A program made the translations under genes and the position numbers. A DNA stretch of 64,000 bases from Bosea vestrisii. GTDB taxonomy: Bacteria; Pseudomonadota; Alphaproteobacteria; Rhizobiales; Beijerinckiaceae. The stretch spans positions 4,120,001-4,184,000 of the forward strand of contig NZ_CP126307.1 of NCBI RefSeq assembly GCF_030144325.1, read 5' to 3'. This document shows positions 1 to 8,775 of the stretch, in pieces. Numbering within the stretch: the first letter of the stretch is position 1; each line of letters starts with the position of its first letter. The notes beneath the pieces are model-generated. The model searched no databases and was not told the DNA's origin. It worked only from the letters and a program-made list of their open reading frames with translations.

Positions 1-46
1 CGGCGAGGCTGGGCGCCGGCTGCTCGGCCTGAGACGGACCGCTCAT
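1..46 (-). CDS. ABC sugar transporter permease 2 (5' end only)
   Basis: The ATG at 46-44 overlaps the TGA stop of the preceding permease (stop 43-45) in the ATGA arrangement usual for translationally coupled transporter genes. Only about 15 codons (starting MSGPSQAEQ) lie in the window. By operon logic it should be the MalG-type partner of the MalF-type permease. That is inferred from position, because no diagnostic domain is visible. Confidence 0.55.
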   Translation of the reverse strand, partial: MSGPSQAEQPAPSLA

Positions 47-957
47 GCGACCTCCCGTCCGGAGAGAAGCTTCTGGACGATCGCAATCGCGACGATCATC
101 AGCGTCAGCACATAGGAGACCGCCGCCGCGTAGCCGAGTTCGACGTATTGGAAGCCGGCCTGGTAGAGGTAGATCACGATGGTCAGCGTTGAGTCGGCCG
201 GGCCGCCCTTGGTCAGCACCCAGGGCTCATCGAAGAGCTCGAGCGCCCAGATTGTCGACATGATCACGCCGAACAGGATGACCGGCTTGAGCAGCGGCAG
301 CGTCACATGGCGTGTCACCTGCCACGGGCTGCAGCCGTCGAGGCGCGCGGCTTCCTTGACGTCGCCGGGAATGCCCTGCAGGCCGGCGAAATAGATCACG
401 GCGTAATAGCCGAGCGCCCGCCAGACGCGCAGGATGATGATCGCCCAGATGGAAAAGCGCGGATCGCCGAGCCAATCGATCTCGCCGAGCCCGAGACCCT
501 TCTGCACGATGTTGAGCAGGCCGACGCCCTTGGCGAAAATCATCTCGAAGATCACCGCCGCGACGACCAGGCTGATCGTCACCGGCAGGAAGAAGCCGAC
601 CTTGACCGCGTTCTTGAAGCGCAGCCACAGGCTGTCGAGGCAGAGCGCCAGCGCCAGCGCCGAGAGGTTCAGGATCGTCACATAGACGACGCCGTAGAAC
701 AGCGTGTTCTTGAGCGCCACCCAGAAGCGCGGATCGGCGAAGAGCTTGGTGTAATTGGCGAAGCCGATGAAGCGCGGCGAGGCAAAGCCGCGCCAGTCGG
801 TGAAGGAATAGATCAGCGAAGCGATGATCGGCCCGAGCCAGAAGGCGATGAAGGTCAGGAAGAAGGGCGCGAGGAAGAGATAGGGCGTCAGCCCGCGACG
901 CAGCCGCGGCCAGAGCACTCTCCCGCCGGCTCTCCTCGCTGCGGTCGTCGCGCTCAT
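43..957 (-). CDS. ABC sugar transporter permease (MalF/UgpA type)
   Basis: This 304-residue inner-membrane protein has about six hydrophobic helices. After a basic N-terminus the first is FLAPFFLTFIAFW-like. A cytoplasmic EAA-type loop with GCSPWQVTRHVTLPLLKP lies near residues 205-225, the contact site for the ATPase subunit. Length and loop fit carbohydrate-importer permeases of the MalF/UgpA class. Its start overlaps the stop of the solute-binding protein gene by ATGA (954-957), and its own stop overlaps the next permease. The binding protein, this permease and the truncated permease therefore form one minus-strand operon. The substrate cannot be read from sequence; the adjacent lactonase suggests a sugar. 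Confidence 0.92.
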   Translation of the reverse strand: MSATTAARRAGGRVLWPRLRRGLTPYLFLAPFFLTFIAFWLGPIIASLIYSFTDWRGFASPRFIGFANYTKLFADPRFWVALKNTLFYGVVYVTILNLSALALALCLDSLWLRFKNAVKVGFFLPVTISLVVAAVIFEMIFAKGVGLLNIVQKGLGLGEIDWLGDPRFSIWAIIILRVWRALGYYAVIYFAGLQGIPGDVKEAARLDGCSPWQVTRHVTLPLLKPVILFGVIMSTIWALELFDEPWVLTKGGPADSTLTIVIYLYQAGFQYVELGYAAAVSYVLTLMIVAIAIVQKLLSGREVA

Positions 958-2213
958 CGGCCGAGCTGGCCTGTGAGCTGCTTTTCGATCTCGGCCCAGG
1001 CCTCGGCCGGCGATGTCTTGCCGCCGAACATCAGATCGAGCGCGTTGCCGATGATCACCTCGGCCTTAGCCCAGTCGAAGTAGTTGAAGCCGTTGAGTGT
1101 GCGATCCTTCAGCCCGGCCTCGTAGATCGACTGGCCGGACAGATAATCCTCGCCCTTGAGCAGTTCAGGCGAGCGCAGCGCCGGCGCGAAGGCCGGAACA
1201 AGATGGCCTTCCTGCCAGATCTTCACCTGGGTCAATTCATTGGCGCCGATGAACATCGCCCATTTCAGCGCGGCCTCCTTGTTGCGGGAGACTTTCGGGA
1301 TGGCGAGCACATTGCCGCCCCAGGCCCCGGTCGTCGCCGGCTGGTCCTTGCCCCATTTCGGCCAGGGCATGACCCGCCATTTGCCAGCGTGCTCCGGGGC
1401 CTCCTTCTGCAGGCGGAAGACGGCCCAGGCCGGCACGGCATAGCCGGCGATCTTCGACTCCTTGATCGCCTGGAAGAACTCCGGCGCGTTGTTGCGCGAC
1501 TCGAAGACGATCTTCTCTTTGCGGGCGAGGTCGAAATAGAATTGCAGCGTCTCGCGCGCGAGCTTGTTGTCGCGGATCACCTTGCCGTCGGCGCCGAAGA
1601 TCTGCGCATCGCGCGACTGCAGGTACTGCACCAGGTTGGCGACGCCCGGCACGCCGCTCGGGCTCGAGACATGGCCGATGAAGATGCCCTTGGCGGCGAG
1701 GATCCGCCCGGCCGCCACCACATCCTCCCAGGTTTCGAGCGGTGCCTTGATGCCGTTCGCCTCGAAGATGTCCGCCCGATAGAAATAGACGGCCGGGTTC
1801 TGGTCATAGGGGACGGCGAAGGTCTTGCCGCCGGTTCCGAGCGAGGCATAGACGCTGGTGGGGAAACTATCCTTGAGCGGCGCCATCGCCGCGGTGGTGT
1901 CGAGCAGCCCGCCCGTCGGCAGATAGCCATCGAACCGGCGCTGCAGGATCAGCGCGACGTCGGGGCCGCCGGCGCCCGCCGCCAGCGCGACCAGGAACTT
2001 GTCCTGCAGATCGAAGGGATTGAGGTTGACGACCTCGACCGTGATGCCCGGGTTCTGCTTCTCGAACTCGCCCTTCACCGCATTGGCGGCGGCGACATGC
2101 TCGGTCCAGGCCCAATAGGTGATCTTGGTGCGCGCCTGCGCATTCGCCGCTGCCGGCATCGCAGCTGCGGCGGCTAGTCCTGCCAGAACGGCGCGTCGAT
2201 CGATCAACGTCAT
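954..2213 (-). CDS. ABC sugar transporter substrate-binding protein
   Basis: This is a 419-residue periplasmic extracellular solute-binding protein of family 1. The N-terminus has a twin-arginine-like leader (DRRAVLAGLAAAAAMPAAA) with likely cleavage after the NAQA region. The mature part begins KITYWAWTEH, with the usual early core EFEKQNPGITVEVV. It is the first gene of the minus-strand importer operon and diverges from an IclR-type regulator across an 87-bp region holding two matching palindromes. Ligand unknown; a monosaccharide or sugar acid is suggested by the SMP-30 lactonase encoded by the divergent unit. Confidence 0.93.
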   Translation of the reverse strand: MTLIDRRAVLAGLAAAAAMPAAANAQARTKITYWAWTEHVAAANAVKGEFEKQNPGITVEVVNLNPFDLQDKFLVALAAGAGGPDVALILQRRFDGYLPTGGLLDTTAAMAPLKDSFPTSVYASLGTGGKTFAVPYDQNPAVYFYRADIFEANGIKAPLETWEDVVAAGRILAAKGIFIGHVSSPSGVPGVANLVQYLQSRDAQIFGADGKVIRDNKLARETLQFYFDLARKEKIVFESRNNAPEFFQAIKESKIAGYAVPAWAVFRLQKEAPEHAGKWRVMPWPKWGKDQPATTGAWGGNVLAIPKVSRNKEAALKWAMFIGANELTQVKIWQEGHLVPAFAPALRSPELLKGEDYLSGQSIYEAGLKDRTLNGFNYFDWAKAEVIIGNALDLMFGGKTSPAEAWAEIEKQLTGQLGR

Positions 2214-2228
2214 CTCGTCCTCCCATTT

Positions 2229-2264
2229 GTTCTACAATGTAGAACTTGTTTTATAATGTAGAAC
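2229..2264. promoter_or_regulatory. Tandem palindromic operator, IclR-type
   Basis: Two 17-bp near-palindromes lie 19 bp apart: GTTCTACAATGTAGAAC (2229-2245) and GTTTTATAATGTAGAAC (2248-2264). They sit between the divergent importer operon (start 2213) and the regulator (start 2301). Paired 15-17-bp palindromes near divergent promoters are characteristic of IclR-family regulators, so this is the likely binding site. Assignment to this regulator is inference. Confidence 0.7.
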
Positions 2265-2300
2265 ATCGTAGGGTTGGGAATTGCGGAGGTCAAGCAGGCG

Positions 2301-3118
2301 ATGATCGAGACTGCTGGAGAGGCATCACGGGACGGCGATCCAGCGCGCGGCACGGCGGCGCTGCAGAAGGGCATCGGCCTGCTAGAGGCGCTCTCAGAGG
2401 CGGGCGGAGCCGCCAGCTTCAGCGAACTCGTGCGCGCGTCGGGCCTGCCGAAGGCGACCGTGCACCGTATCCTCGCCGCGCTGCTGGAGCGCGGGCTCGT
2501 CCGTTTCGAGCGGCGCGACGACCGTTACCGCTTCGGGTGGAAGCTGATCGAGTTCGCGCGCTTCGCCCAGGCCGATCTCGATCTGCCGACCCTTATTGAG
2601 CCGGAGCTCGTCCGCCTGCAGGTCCAGACCGGCGAGACGGTTTTCGTCGCCCTGCCGCACGGTCCCGACATCGTCTGCTCGAAAGTGCTGGAGACGCGCG
2701 CGACGGGGGCATCGTCCTCGCGGAAGGCAGCATCCTGCCCGGCTACTGTACCGCTGCCGGCAAGGCGATCCTCGCCTTCGCCGAGCGGGCATTGCGGCCG
2801 GCCATATTGGCCCGACTCAAGCTCGTCCCGCACACGGCGCGCAGCCTGGCCGAACTGCCCTTGCTCGACGCACAGCTCGATATCGCCAAGGCCCGCCGCT
2901 ACGCCGTCGAGGACGAGGAATTCGCCATGGGGCAGCGCTCAGTCGCCGCGCCGATCCTCGACCATGGCGGGCGCGCCATCGGCGCACTGGCGGTCGTCGC
3001 CCCCGCCTTCCGCCTGACGACAGAGCGCCTGCACGAGATTGGCGCCGACCTGCTGAAAGCGGCGGCGCGCATTACGGGCCAGGCCGCCTTCTCACAACCG
3101 GAAACGAGACGTTCTGCA
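2301..3118 (+). pseudogene. IclR family transcriptional regulator, frameshifted
   Basis: The N-terminal half has the IclR winged helix (GIGLLEALSEAGG, LVRASGLPKATVHRILAALL) and the start of the effector domain (LVRLQVQTGETVFVALPHG). The frame is lost at the GC repeat near 2696-2702. One added base gives a continuous IclR effector domain (GGIVLAEGSILPGYCTAAGK, then residues encoded from 2792). ATG 2301 is preferred over TTG 2274 because GGAGGT lies 10 nt upstream. In the corrected frame there is no stop before the lactonase ATG at 3119, so a second error may exist. It probably controls the importer and the lactonase. Confidence 0.75.
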
Positions 3119-4006
3119 ATGACGACGACGAGAGCGCGCTGCGTGGTCGAGACCCAGGCCTTCCTCGGCGAGGGGCCGGTCTGGAACGAGGCTGAGAAGC
3201 GGCTCGACTGGGTCGATATCCTCGCTCCCGCCCTGCATCGCTCGGATCCGGTAGGCGGGACGGATCGCGTCGTGGAACTCGGGGAGCTCGTCGGCGCCTT
3301 CACCCACTGCTCGACCGGCGGACTGGTCCTGGCTGCCCAATCTGGCTTTGCCCTGTTCGATCCCGAGACCCGCCTGACCACGCCGCTGATCGACCCGGAA
3401 GCCGACAAGCCGAACAACCGCTTCAATGACGGCAAATGTGACTCGCGTGGGCGCTTCTGGGCCGGCACCATGGATATGGGCGTCGCTCCCGGCGCCGGCA
3501 GCCTCTATCGGCTCGATGGCGATGGCTCTGTCCATTGCCTGGAACGCGGCATCGGCATCTCGAACGGGCTCGGCTGGAGCCCGGACGATCGGCGCATGTA
3601 CTTCACCGACTCGCTGGCCCGGACGATCTTCGTCTACGATTTCGACGCCGAGAGCGGGACGATCACAAACCGCCGCGTCTTCGCCCAGACACTCGACCAT
3701 ATGGGCGTTCCCGACGGCCTGACCGTCGATGCGCAAGGCTATGTCTGGAGCGCGCAATGGGATGGTTGGCAGCTCATCCGCTTCGATCCCGACGGGCGGA
3801 TCGACCAGACAATCAATCTGCCGGTGCCGCGCCCGACGAGTTGCACCTTTGGCGGGCCCAATCGCGAGACGCTCTACGTGACCTCGGCGCGCATCCGCCT
3901 CTCCGCCCAGCAGCTCGCGGAAGCGCCGCTCTCGGGCAGCGTCTTTGCCATTGATGGCTGTGGCCGGGGACTGGCCGAGGGCGTCTATTTCTTCGAAGGA
4001 CAGTAG
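3119..4006 (+). CDS. SMP-30/gluconolactonase family lactonase
   Basis: This 295-residue six-bladed beta-propeller protein matches the SMP-30/gluconolactonase/LRE family: an early LGEGPVW motif with the metal-binding Glu, then NNRFNDGKCDSRGRFWAGTM, GISNGLGWSPD and DHMGVPDGLTVDAQG. These carry the conserved Asn and Asp metal ligands. Such enzymes hydrolyse sugar lactones to aldonic acids in the cytoplasm. The reading frame is open upstream into the regulator sequence, but ATG 3119 matches the normal family N-terminus. Together with the divergent ABC importer it suggests an aldose-oxidation pathway. The exact lactone is not determinable. Confidence 0.9.
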   Translation: MTTTRARCVVETQAFLGEGPVWNEAEKRLDWVDILAPALHRSDPVGGTDRVVELGELVGAFTHCSTGGLVLAAQSGFALFDPETRLTTPLIDPEADKPNNRFNDGKCDSRGRFWAGTMDMGVAPGAGSLYRLDGDGSVHCLERGIGISNGLGWSPDDRRMYFTDSLARTIFVYDFDAESGTITNRRVFAQTLDHMGVPDGLTVDAQGYVWSAQWDGWQLIRFDPDGRIDQTINLPVPRPTSCTFGGPNRETLYVTSARIRLSAQQLAEAPLSGSVFAIDGCGRGLAEGVYFFEGQ

Positions 4007-4145
4007 CCCTACCCGTCAGCTCTGCGCCAGGAGCCGAGTTTGGCATGCTGCCTGGAACCGGACATCAGTACTAAGCCGATCGGAGTTGACTCCCGACTCA
4101 ACGCCAAACTCGCGAGGTGTGCTTTTAAGCACCAACGTGGCTGCT

Positions 4146-5369
4146 CTACCGCCGCCCGCCCCGCGCGAGCAGCAGCAGCGCAAGCGCCGCCGCGCCAGAC
4201 AACGTGACCAAGACCGCCGTGCTTGCTGAAAGCCCCGCCCGCTCCATCATCACGGCAAATCCGAGCGGGGCAGCAGCGCGGATGACGAGGCCTGGTGCCG
4301 ACAGCTTGCCGAGCATGGCGCCATAGCCGGCCGGACCGAAGAGCTGGAGCGGAACGGTGCCACGGACGATCGAACTCAGGCCCATGCTGACGCCGTAGGT
4401 GATCGCGAATAGTCCCGCGATAACGGCAGTGCCACCGCCGAAAGCAAGCAGCATGAATCCGAGCGGCATCAGCGCGCCCGAGACCCATGCAGTGGTCACT
4501 GGAGGCACGTTGGTGCCGAACAACATCTCGATGAGCCGTCCGGTCACCTGCGACGGGCCGACCATGGCGCCGAGGGCGACCGCTAGAGCCGCGCTGAAGC
4601 CGAAGCCCTGCAGCAGCGTCAGCATGTGAACCGACATGGCCGAGACGACGAAGCCCTGCAGCGAGAACGCGATCGCCAGCAGCACAAAGGAGCGACGGCG
4701 GGCCGTGCCGGCAAGATAGGCTTCGGAATCTTGCGTCTCGGTCGGCTGAGTTGGCTTTGCGGCGAACGTCGCCCGGCCGCAAGGCAATAGAAGAGCGTGC
4801 AATGGCAGCGCCACGGCGAGATAGCCGACCGCGTAGACCTGGTAGATCGTGCGCCAATCGGCCTGCGCCACCAGGGCGGTTGTGAGTGGCCAGAACAATG
4901 TCGAGGCGAAGCCGCCGATCAGCGTCAGCTTGCTGATCGCCCGCCTGGCTCCGGCGCCATGCGCTTGGGTGAGAGCCGTGAACGCGGCGTCGTACAGAAC
5001 CAGCGTCGATACGACCTCGAGGGCGATCATCGCCGCATAGTAACTGACCAAGCCCTCGGCCTTGGACAAGGCAAAGAGGGATAGGCTCGCCAGCACGCTG
5101 CCGATGCTCATCATCCGACGCGTGCCGTATCTGTCGATCAAGCGCCCTGCAAACGGCGCAGCGAGGCCTCCGGCGAGCAGTCCGAGAGCGAAGCCGCCAT
5201 AGGTCCATTCGGGCGCCCAACCCATGCTCCTGGTCATACTAGGGGCGAGCACGGCGAACGCGTAATAAAGCGCGCCGTAACCGGCGACCTGAGTGATGCC
5301 CAGAGCGATGATGAGTCCGATTCCGGTGGCCGGAGGCGGGCTCGTTTCGGAGGTAGCAAGCGTCGTCAT
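4146..5369 (-). CDS. MFS transporter in ars operon (possible ArsK-type exporter)
   Basis: This 407-residue major facilitator has about 12 hydrophobic segments, a basic loop with GRLIDRYGTRRMM after helix 2, and a central hydrophilic linker near residues 190-215. The start overlaps the stop of the upstream flavoprotein gene (5366-5369, ATGA), so the two are translationally coupled within the ars operon. MFS carriers in rhizobial ars operons include ArsK, reported to export trivalent arsenicals and antimonite. That identity is inferred from position only. It could instead export another arsenical or an unrelated metabolite. Confidence 0.8.
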   Translation of the reverse strand: MTTLATSETSPPPATGIGLIIALGITQVAGYGALYYAFAVLAPSMTRSMGWAPEWTYGGFALGLLAGGLAAPFAGRLIDRYGTRRMMSIGSVLASLSLFALSKAEGLVSYYAAMIALEVVSTLVLYDAAFTALTQAHGAGARRAISKLTLIGGFASTLFWPLTTALVAQADWRTIYQVYAVGYLAVALPLHALLLPCGRATFAAKPTQPTETQDSEAYLAGTARRRSFVLLAIAFSLQGFVVSAMSVHMLTLLQGFGFSAALAVALGAMVGPSQVTGRLIEMLFGTNVPPVTTAWVSGALMPLGFMLLAFGGGTAVIAGLFAITYGVSMGLSSIVRGTVPLQLFGPAGYGAMLGKLSAPGLVIRAAAPLGFAVMMERAGLSASTAVLVTLSGAAALALLLLARGGRR

Positions 5370-6763
5370 TGCGCCTGGGTGGATTCACTCGTTTTTGCGG
5401 AGCTGCTGCAGCCGCAACCTGACTTGCCTTGTGCCTTGGCGGAAGCGTCGTCGACGCAGCAGGCGTCTGCGTCGCTCGGAGCCGGCCCGCCACAGCAACC
5501 GGCACTCTCAGGCGCGCTCGTGCATACGCCGGTTTCGGGCAGCATCAGCTGGACATTGTCGGCCGCCGCCATGTCGCCGGCGATCGCCGCGACGACCGAA
5601 CGCACCTGTTCATAGCCGGTCAGCATCAGGAATGTGGGCGCGCGGCCATAGCTCTTGATCCCCACGGTGTAGAAGCCCGGTTCCGGATGGGAAAGCACAC
5701 GGTGCCCGTGCGGAGGCACCGAGCCGCAGGAGTGCAGGTTGGGATCGATCATCGGCCCGAGTGCCTTGGCACTTTCCAGCCACGGGTCAAGCGCGATGCG
5801 CAGTTCGCGGGTCAGGGCCAGATCGGGGCGCTGGCCCGTGCAAACCACGATCCGGTCGACGGTCCCGACCGTGCGAGCGCCCTCCGGTGTTTCACCGTCG
5901 AGCGCGAGTTGGCCGTTCGACTGGCGCACGGCTGTGATCGCGAAGCTCGCGACGAGCTCGATGCGGCCGCTTTCGACGAGCTGCCGCAGCTTCTGGCCCA
6001 AGTCGCCGCGCGCTGCGAGCTGATCGTTCGCGCCGCCGCCATAGACGCGAGCAAGATTGCTGCCGCGCGTCAGCCAGATCGCCTTGGTGGCGGGCTCCGC
6101 TGCGGCAAGTTCGGCCAGATCGAGCAGCACGTTCGCGGCCGAGTGGCCGGCGCCGACAACCACCGTGGTTCGCTTGGCATAGCTTACCCGGTCGCGGCCG
6201 AGCGCATCGGGAATGCTGTAGGCGATCCGGTCGCGGGACGTCTCTTCACCTTCCACGGTCACGCCGCCCGCCCCAAGCGGATTTGGTGATGTCCAGGTTC
6301 CCGAAGCGTCGATGACCGCCCGCGCAAGCTCGCGGCGGACGCGCCCATCGCTATCGACGATGGTCAGCTGGAAAGGATGCAGTTCACGATCGCGGCTGAC
6401 GACCTTGTCGACACCGCGCCGGCCGATCGCCTTGACGCGCGCGCCGTACTCGATGACCGGCGTCAGTGCAGGGGATTTCGCAAGGGGCGCGAGGTACTCC
6501 CGGACAAGCTCGGCGCCAGTGGGATAAGCGGCTTCATCTGGCGCCTGCCATCCCGCCTTTTCCAGCAGCGAGCGGGCCGCCGGATCGACGTTGTAGGTCC
6601 ACGGCGAGAACAGCCGAACATGGCCCCAATCGCTGATGTTCGCGCCGGCCGCGGCGCCAGCTTCGTAGACCTTCACGGCAAGGCCGCGCGAGACGAGGTT
6701 GGCGGCGGCAGCGAGGCCGACTGGACCGGCACCGATGACGGCTACGGGAAGTTCCCTCATCAC
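5366..6763 (-). CDS. FAD/NAD(P)-dependent oxidoreductase with Cys-rich tail
   Basis: This 465-residue flavoprotein has an FAD-binding GAGPVGLAAAANL motif at the N-terminus and a second nucleotide fold (VVVGAGHSAANVLLDLAEL) around residues 200-220. This is the layout of flavin monooxygenases and lysine/ornithine-hydroxylase-like enzymes. The last ~60 residues are unusual: Cys-rich (CC, CC and CGC clusters) like a metalloid- or metal-binding tail. It lies between an ArsR gene and an MFS gene in the ars operon. Flavoproteins called ArsO occur in such operons, but their reaction is not well settled, so no symbol is given. A role in arsenical redox chemistry is inference. Confidence 0.82.
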   Translation of the reverse strand: MMRELPVAVIGAGPVGLAAAANLVSRGLAVKVYEAGAAAGANISDWGHVRLFSPWTYNVDPAARSLLEKAGWQAPDEAAYPTGAELVREYLAPLAKSPALTPVIEYGARVKAIGRRGVDKVVSRDRELHPFQLTIVDSDGRVRRELARAVIDASGTWTSPNPLGAGGVTVEGEETSRDRIAYSIPDALGRDRVSYAKRTTVVVGAGHSAANVLLDLAELAAAEPATKAIWLTRGSNLARVYGGGANDQLAARGDLGQKLRQLVESGRIELVASFAITAVRQSNGQLALDGETPEGARTVGTVDRIVVCTGQRPDLALTRELRIALDPWLESAKALGPMIDPNLHSCGSVPPHGHRVLSHPEPGFYTVGIKSYGRAPTFLMLTGYEQVRSVVAAIAGDMAAADNVQLMLPETGVCTSAPESAGCCGGPAPSDADACCVDDASAKAQGKSGCGCSSSAKTSESTQAQ

Positions 6764-6817
6764 AAGCTCTCCTATTTTTCTAGAAGGATCGAATTATCAG
6801 GCAAATAAAAAGGCGCC

Positions 6818-7132
6818 TCAAGCGGCCTGCTCGGACGCGGCGCAGGCTTCGTCAGCGCAGCATTCATCCGCGAGGAAGCCGAGCAGGGCGGCCATCGCAG
6901 GGTATTGGGCGCGGCAGATCAGCGTCGTGGCCTGCCGTTCCTGCGAGACCAGTCCGTTCTGCACGAGGCGCTGAAGATGATGCGAGAGGGTCGAGGCCGG
7001 GATGCCAAGACGCTCCTGCACTTGGTTGACCGGTAGCCCGCCATGACCAGCGCGCACGAGCACCCGGTAGAGTTCAAGGCGAGTCGGATTGCCGAGCGCC
7101 TCAAGCTGTTTTGCTGCTTCTTCGACTTTCAT
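6818..7132 (-). CDS. arsR: ArsR family regulator (second copy)
   Basis: This small winged-helix repressor begins KVEEAAKQLEALGNPTRLEL, with recognition helix PASTLSHHLQRLVQNGLV. A C-terminal ECCADEAC cluster could bind As(III) and release DNA. ATG 7132 is chosen; an in-frame GTG at 7150 would add six residues. It sits between acr3 and the flavoprotein gene. A palindrome at 7175-7190, just upstream, may be its operator. A second ArsR inside an ars operon often tunes the distal genes; that is inference. Confidence 0.88.
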   Translation of the reverse strand: MKVEEAAKQLEALGNPTRLELYRVLVRAGHGGLPVNQVQERLGIPASTLSHHLQRLVQNGLVSQERQATTLICRAQYPAMAALLGFLADECCADEACAASEQAA

Positions 7133-7174
7133 GGAAGTAAACTGCGCCACGCGCGAGAAGTCGTCAAGCCATAT

Positions 7175-7190
7175 TTCGACGATTGTCGAA
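7175..7190. promoter_or_regulatory. Palindromic ArsR operator candidate
   Basis: The inverted repeat TTCGAC-GATT-GTCGAA lies between the acr3 stop (7191) and the internal arsR gene. It shares the TCGAC core with the larger palindrome at 9121-9148 upstream of the first arsR. This supports ArsR binding and an internal promoter for the distal three genes. Confidence 0.55.
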
Positions 7191-8243
7191 TTATTCGGCG
7201 GCCTGCACCTTTCGAACGCCGCTTCCGCGCTCGTACCAGCCCTTCGACCCGTTCACGATCCAGACTACGGTGAGCATGACTGGAACCTCGATCAGCACGC
7301 CGACCACAGTTGCGAGCGCCGCTCCGGAATTGAACCCGAACAAGCTGATTGCGGCGGCGACGGCAAGCTCGAAGAAGTTCGAGGCACCGATCAGCGCCGA
7401 TGGACCGGCCACACAGTGCTGTTCACCGGCAACACGGTTCAACAGGTAGGCGAGACCGGCATTGAAGTAGACCTGGATCAGGATCGGCACCGCAAGGAGC
7501 GCAATTACCGTCGGCTGCGCCAGGATCTGTTCTCCCTGGAAGCCGAAAAGCAGGACGAGCGTCGCGAGCAATGCAACGAGCGAGGCTGGGCCAAGCCGGC
7601 CGAGCAGGCAATCCAGCGCCGCTTGTCCGCCGCTTGCCAGAACACGGCCGCGAACGAGCTGAGCGACGATCACGGGCAGGACGATGTAGAGCACGACCGA
7701 TAGGACGAGGGTTCCCCAGGGCACCGTGATCGCCGACAGGCCGAGCAACAGGCCGACGATCGGCGCGAACGCGACGATCATGATCGCATCGTTCAGCGCG
7801 ACCTGGCTCAGCGTGAAATGCGGTTCGCCCTTTGTCAGGTTCGACCAGACGAAGACCATGGCCGTGCAGGGGGCCGCCGCCAGGATGATGAGCCCGGCGA
7901 TGTAGCTGTTGATCTGGTCGGCCGGCAGCCAGGGGCGAAAAAGCCAGGCGATGAAGAACCAGCCCAGCGCCGCCATCGAGAATGGTTTGACCGCCCAGTT
8001 GATGAACAGCGTGACGCCGATCCCGCGCCAATGCCTGCCGACCTGGCCGAGTGCGGCGAAGTCGATCTTCAGCAGCATCGGGATGACCATCAACCAGATC
8101 AGCACGGCCACCGGCAGATTGACCTTTGCAATCTCGGCCGCGCCGACCGCCTGAAAGACGCCGGGCATGACATGGCCGAGAGCGATGCCCACGACGATGC
8201 ACAATGCGACCCACACTGTGAGGTAGCGTTCGAAAATCGACAT
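7191..8243 (-). CDS. acr3: Arsenite efflux permease Acr3
   Basis: This 350-residue membrane carrier of the BASS/Acr3 family has about ten hydrophobic helices and the signature AAAPCTAMVFVWSNL, whose Cys is essential for As(OH)3 transport in characterised Acr3 proteins. The start at 8243 (MSIFERYLTVWVAL) matches the family N-terminus. A longer in-frame extension into arsC sequence is rejected. The gene begins 7 nt after arsC, so the arsenite made by ArsC is exported by the next gene product. Confidence 0.95.
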   Translation of the reverse strand: MSIFERYLTVWVALCIVVGIALGHVMPGVFQAVGAAEIAKVNLPVAVLIWLMVIPMLLKIDFAALGQVGRHWRGIGVTLFINWAVKPFSMAALGWFFIAWLFRPWLPADQINSYIAGLIILAAAPCTAMVFVWSNLTKGEPHFTLSQVALNDAIMIVAFAPIVGLLLGLSAITVPWGTLVLSVVLYIVLPVIVAQLVRGRVLASGGQAALDCLLGRLGPASLVALLATLVLLFGFQGEQILAQPTVIALLAVPILIQVYFNAGLAYLLNRVAGEQHCVAGPSALIGASNFFELAVAAAISLFGFNSGAALATVVGVLIEVPVMLTVVWIVNGSKGWYERGSGVRKVQAAE

Positions 8244-8250
8244 GATGACC

Positions 8251-8775
8251 TCAGGCGCCTGACGCGCGATTGCTTGCACCTTCGAGCGCGCCGATCTGAC
8301 GAACACGCTGCGCCAGCGCCATCTCGTCGAGACTGGCAACTGGCAGTGAAAGAAGTACGTTGATGCGATTTCGCAGGTAGCGCAGCGCCGTCACGAACGC
8401 GCGCTCGCGCTCAATCTCCGAGCCTTCGACATGCGAGGGATCTTCGATCCCCCAATGTGCAGTGATCGGCTGGCCTGGCCAGAATGGGCAGGCCTCGCCG
8501 GCTGCCTGGTCGCAAACCGTGATCACCATGTCCATCACAGGCGCACCGGGCGCCGCGAACACGTCCCAGGTCTTCGAAGACAGGCCCGCGATCGCGATAC
8601 CCTCGGCCTCGAGTACCTTGAGCGCCAACGGCTTCGGACCAGGGCCGCCTTCGCTGCCAGCAGAAAAAGCGCGAAAGCGACCCTCGCCAAGATGATTGAG
8701 CAGGGCCTCGGCCATGATCGAGCGGGCGGAGTTGTGAGTGCAGAGAAACAGCACGTTGTGAATGCGGTCAGGCAT
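8251..8775 (-). CDS. arsC: Arsenate reductase, LMW phosphatase (thioredoxin-type)
   Basis: This 174-residue low-molecular-weight tyrosine-phosphatase-fold arsenate reductase has the P-loop CTHNSAR (nucleophile Cys12, Arg18) near the N-terminus. The redox Cys pair is at about Cys88 and Cys96 (VCDQAAGEAC), as in the thioredoxin-coupled enzyme. A C-terminal extension of ~30 residues is longer than in the shortest homologues. It reduces arsenate to arsenite in the cytoplasm. It overlaps the first arsR by 8 nt and precedes acr3 by 7 nt. Confidence 0.95.
   Translation of the reverse strand: MPDRIHNVLFLCTHNSARSIMAEALLNHLGEGRFRAFSAGSEGGPGPKPLALKVLEAEGIAIAGLSSKTWDVFAAPGAPVMDMVITVCDQAAGEACPFWPGQPITAHWGIEDPSHVEGSEIERERAFVTALRYLRNRINVLLSLPVASLDEMALAQRVRQIGALEGASNRASGA

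Noticed and set aside
954..2213. Long plus-strand frames opposite the ABC importer genes
   Set aside because: Mirror-image frames with no domain. The minus-strand frames have signal peptide, EAA loop and operon overlaps.
2792..4006. Apparent IclR-SMP-30 fusion protein
   Set aside because: It starts mid-way through the IclR effector domain after a frameshift. The lactonase has its own ATG at the family start, so a real fusion is unlikely.
7191..8339. Acr3 with a 32-residue N-terminal extension
   Set aside because: The extension is arsC sequence in another frame. MSIFERYL at 8243 matches the family start.
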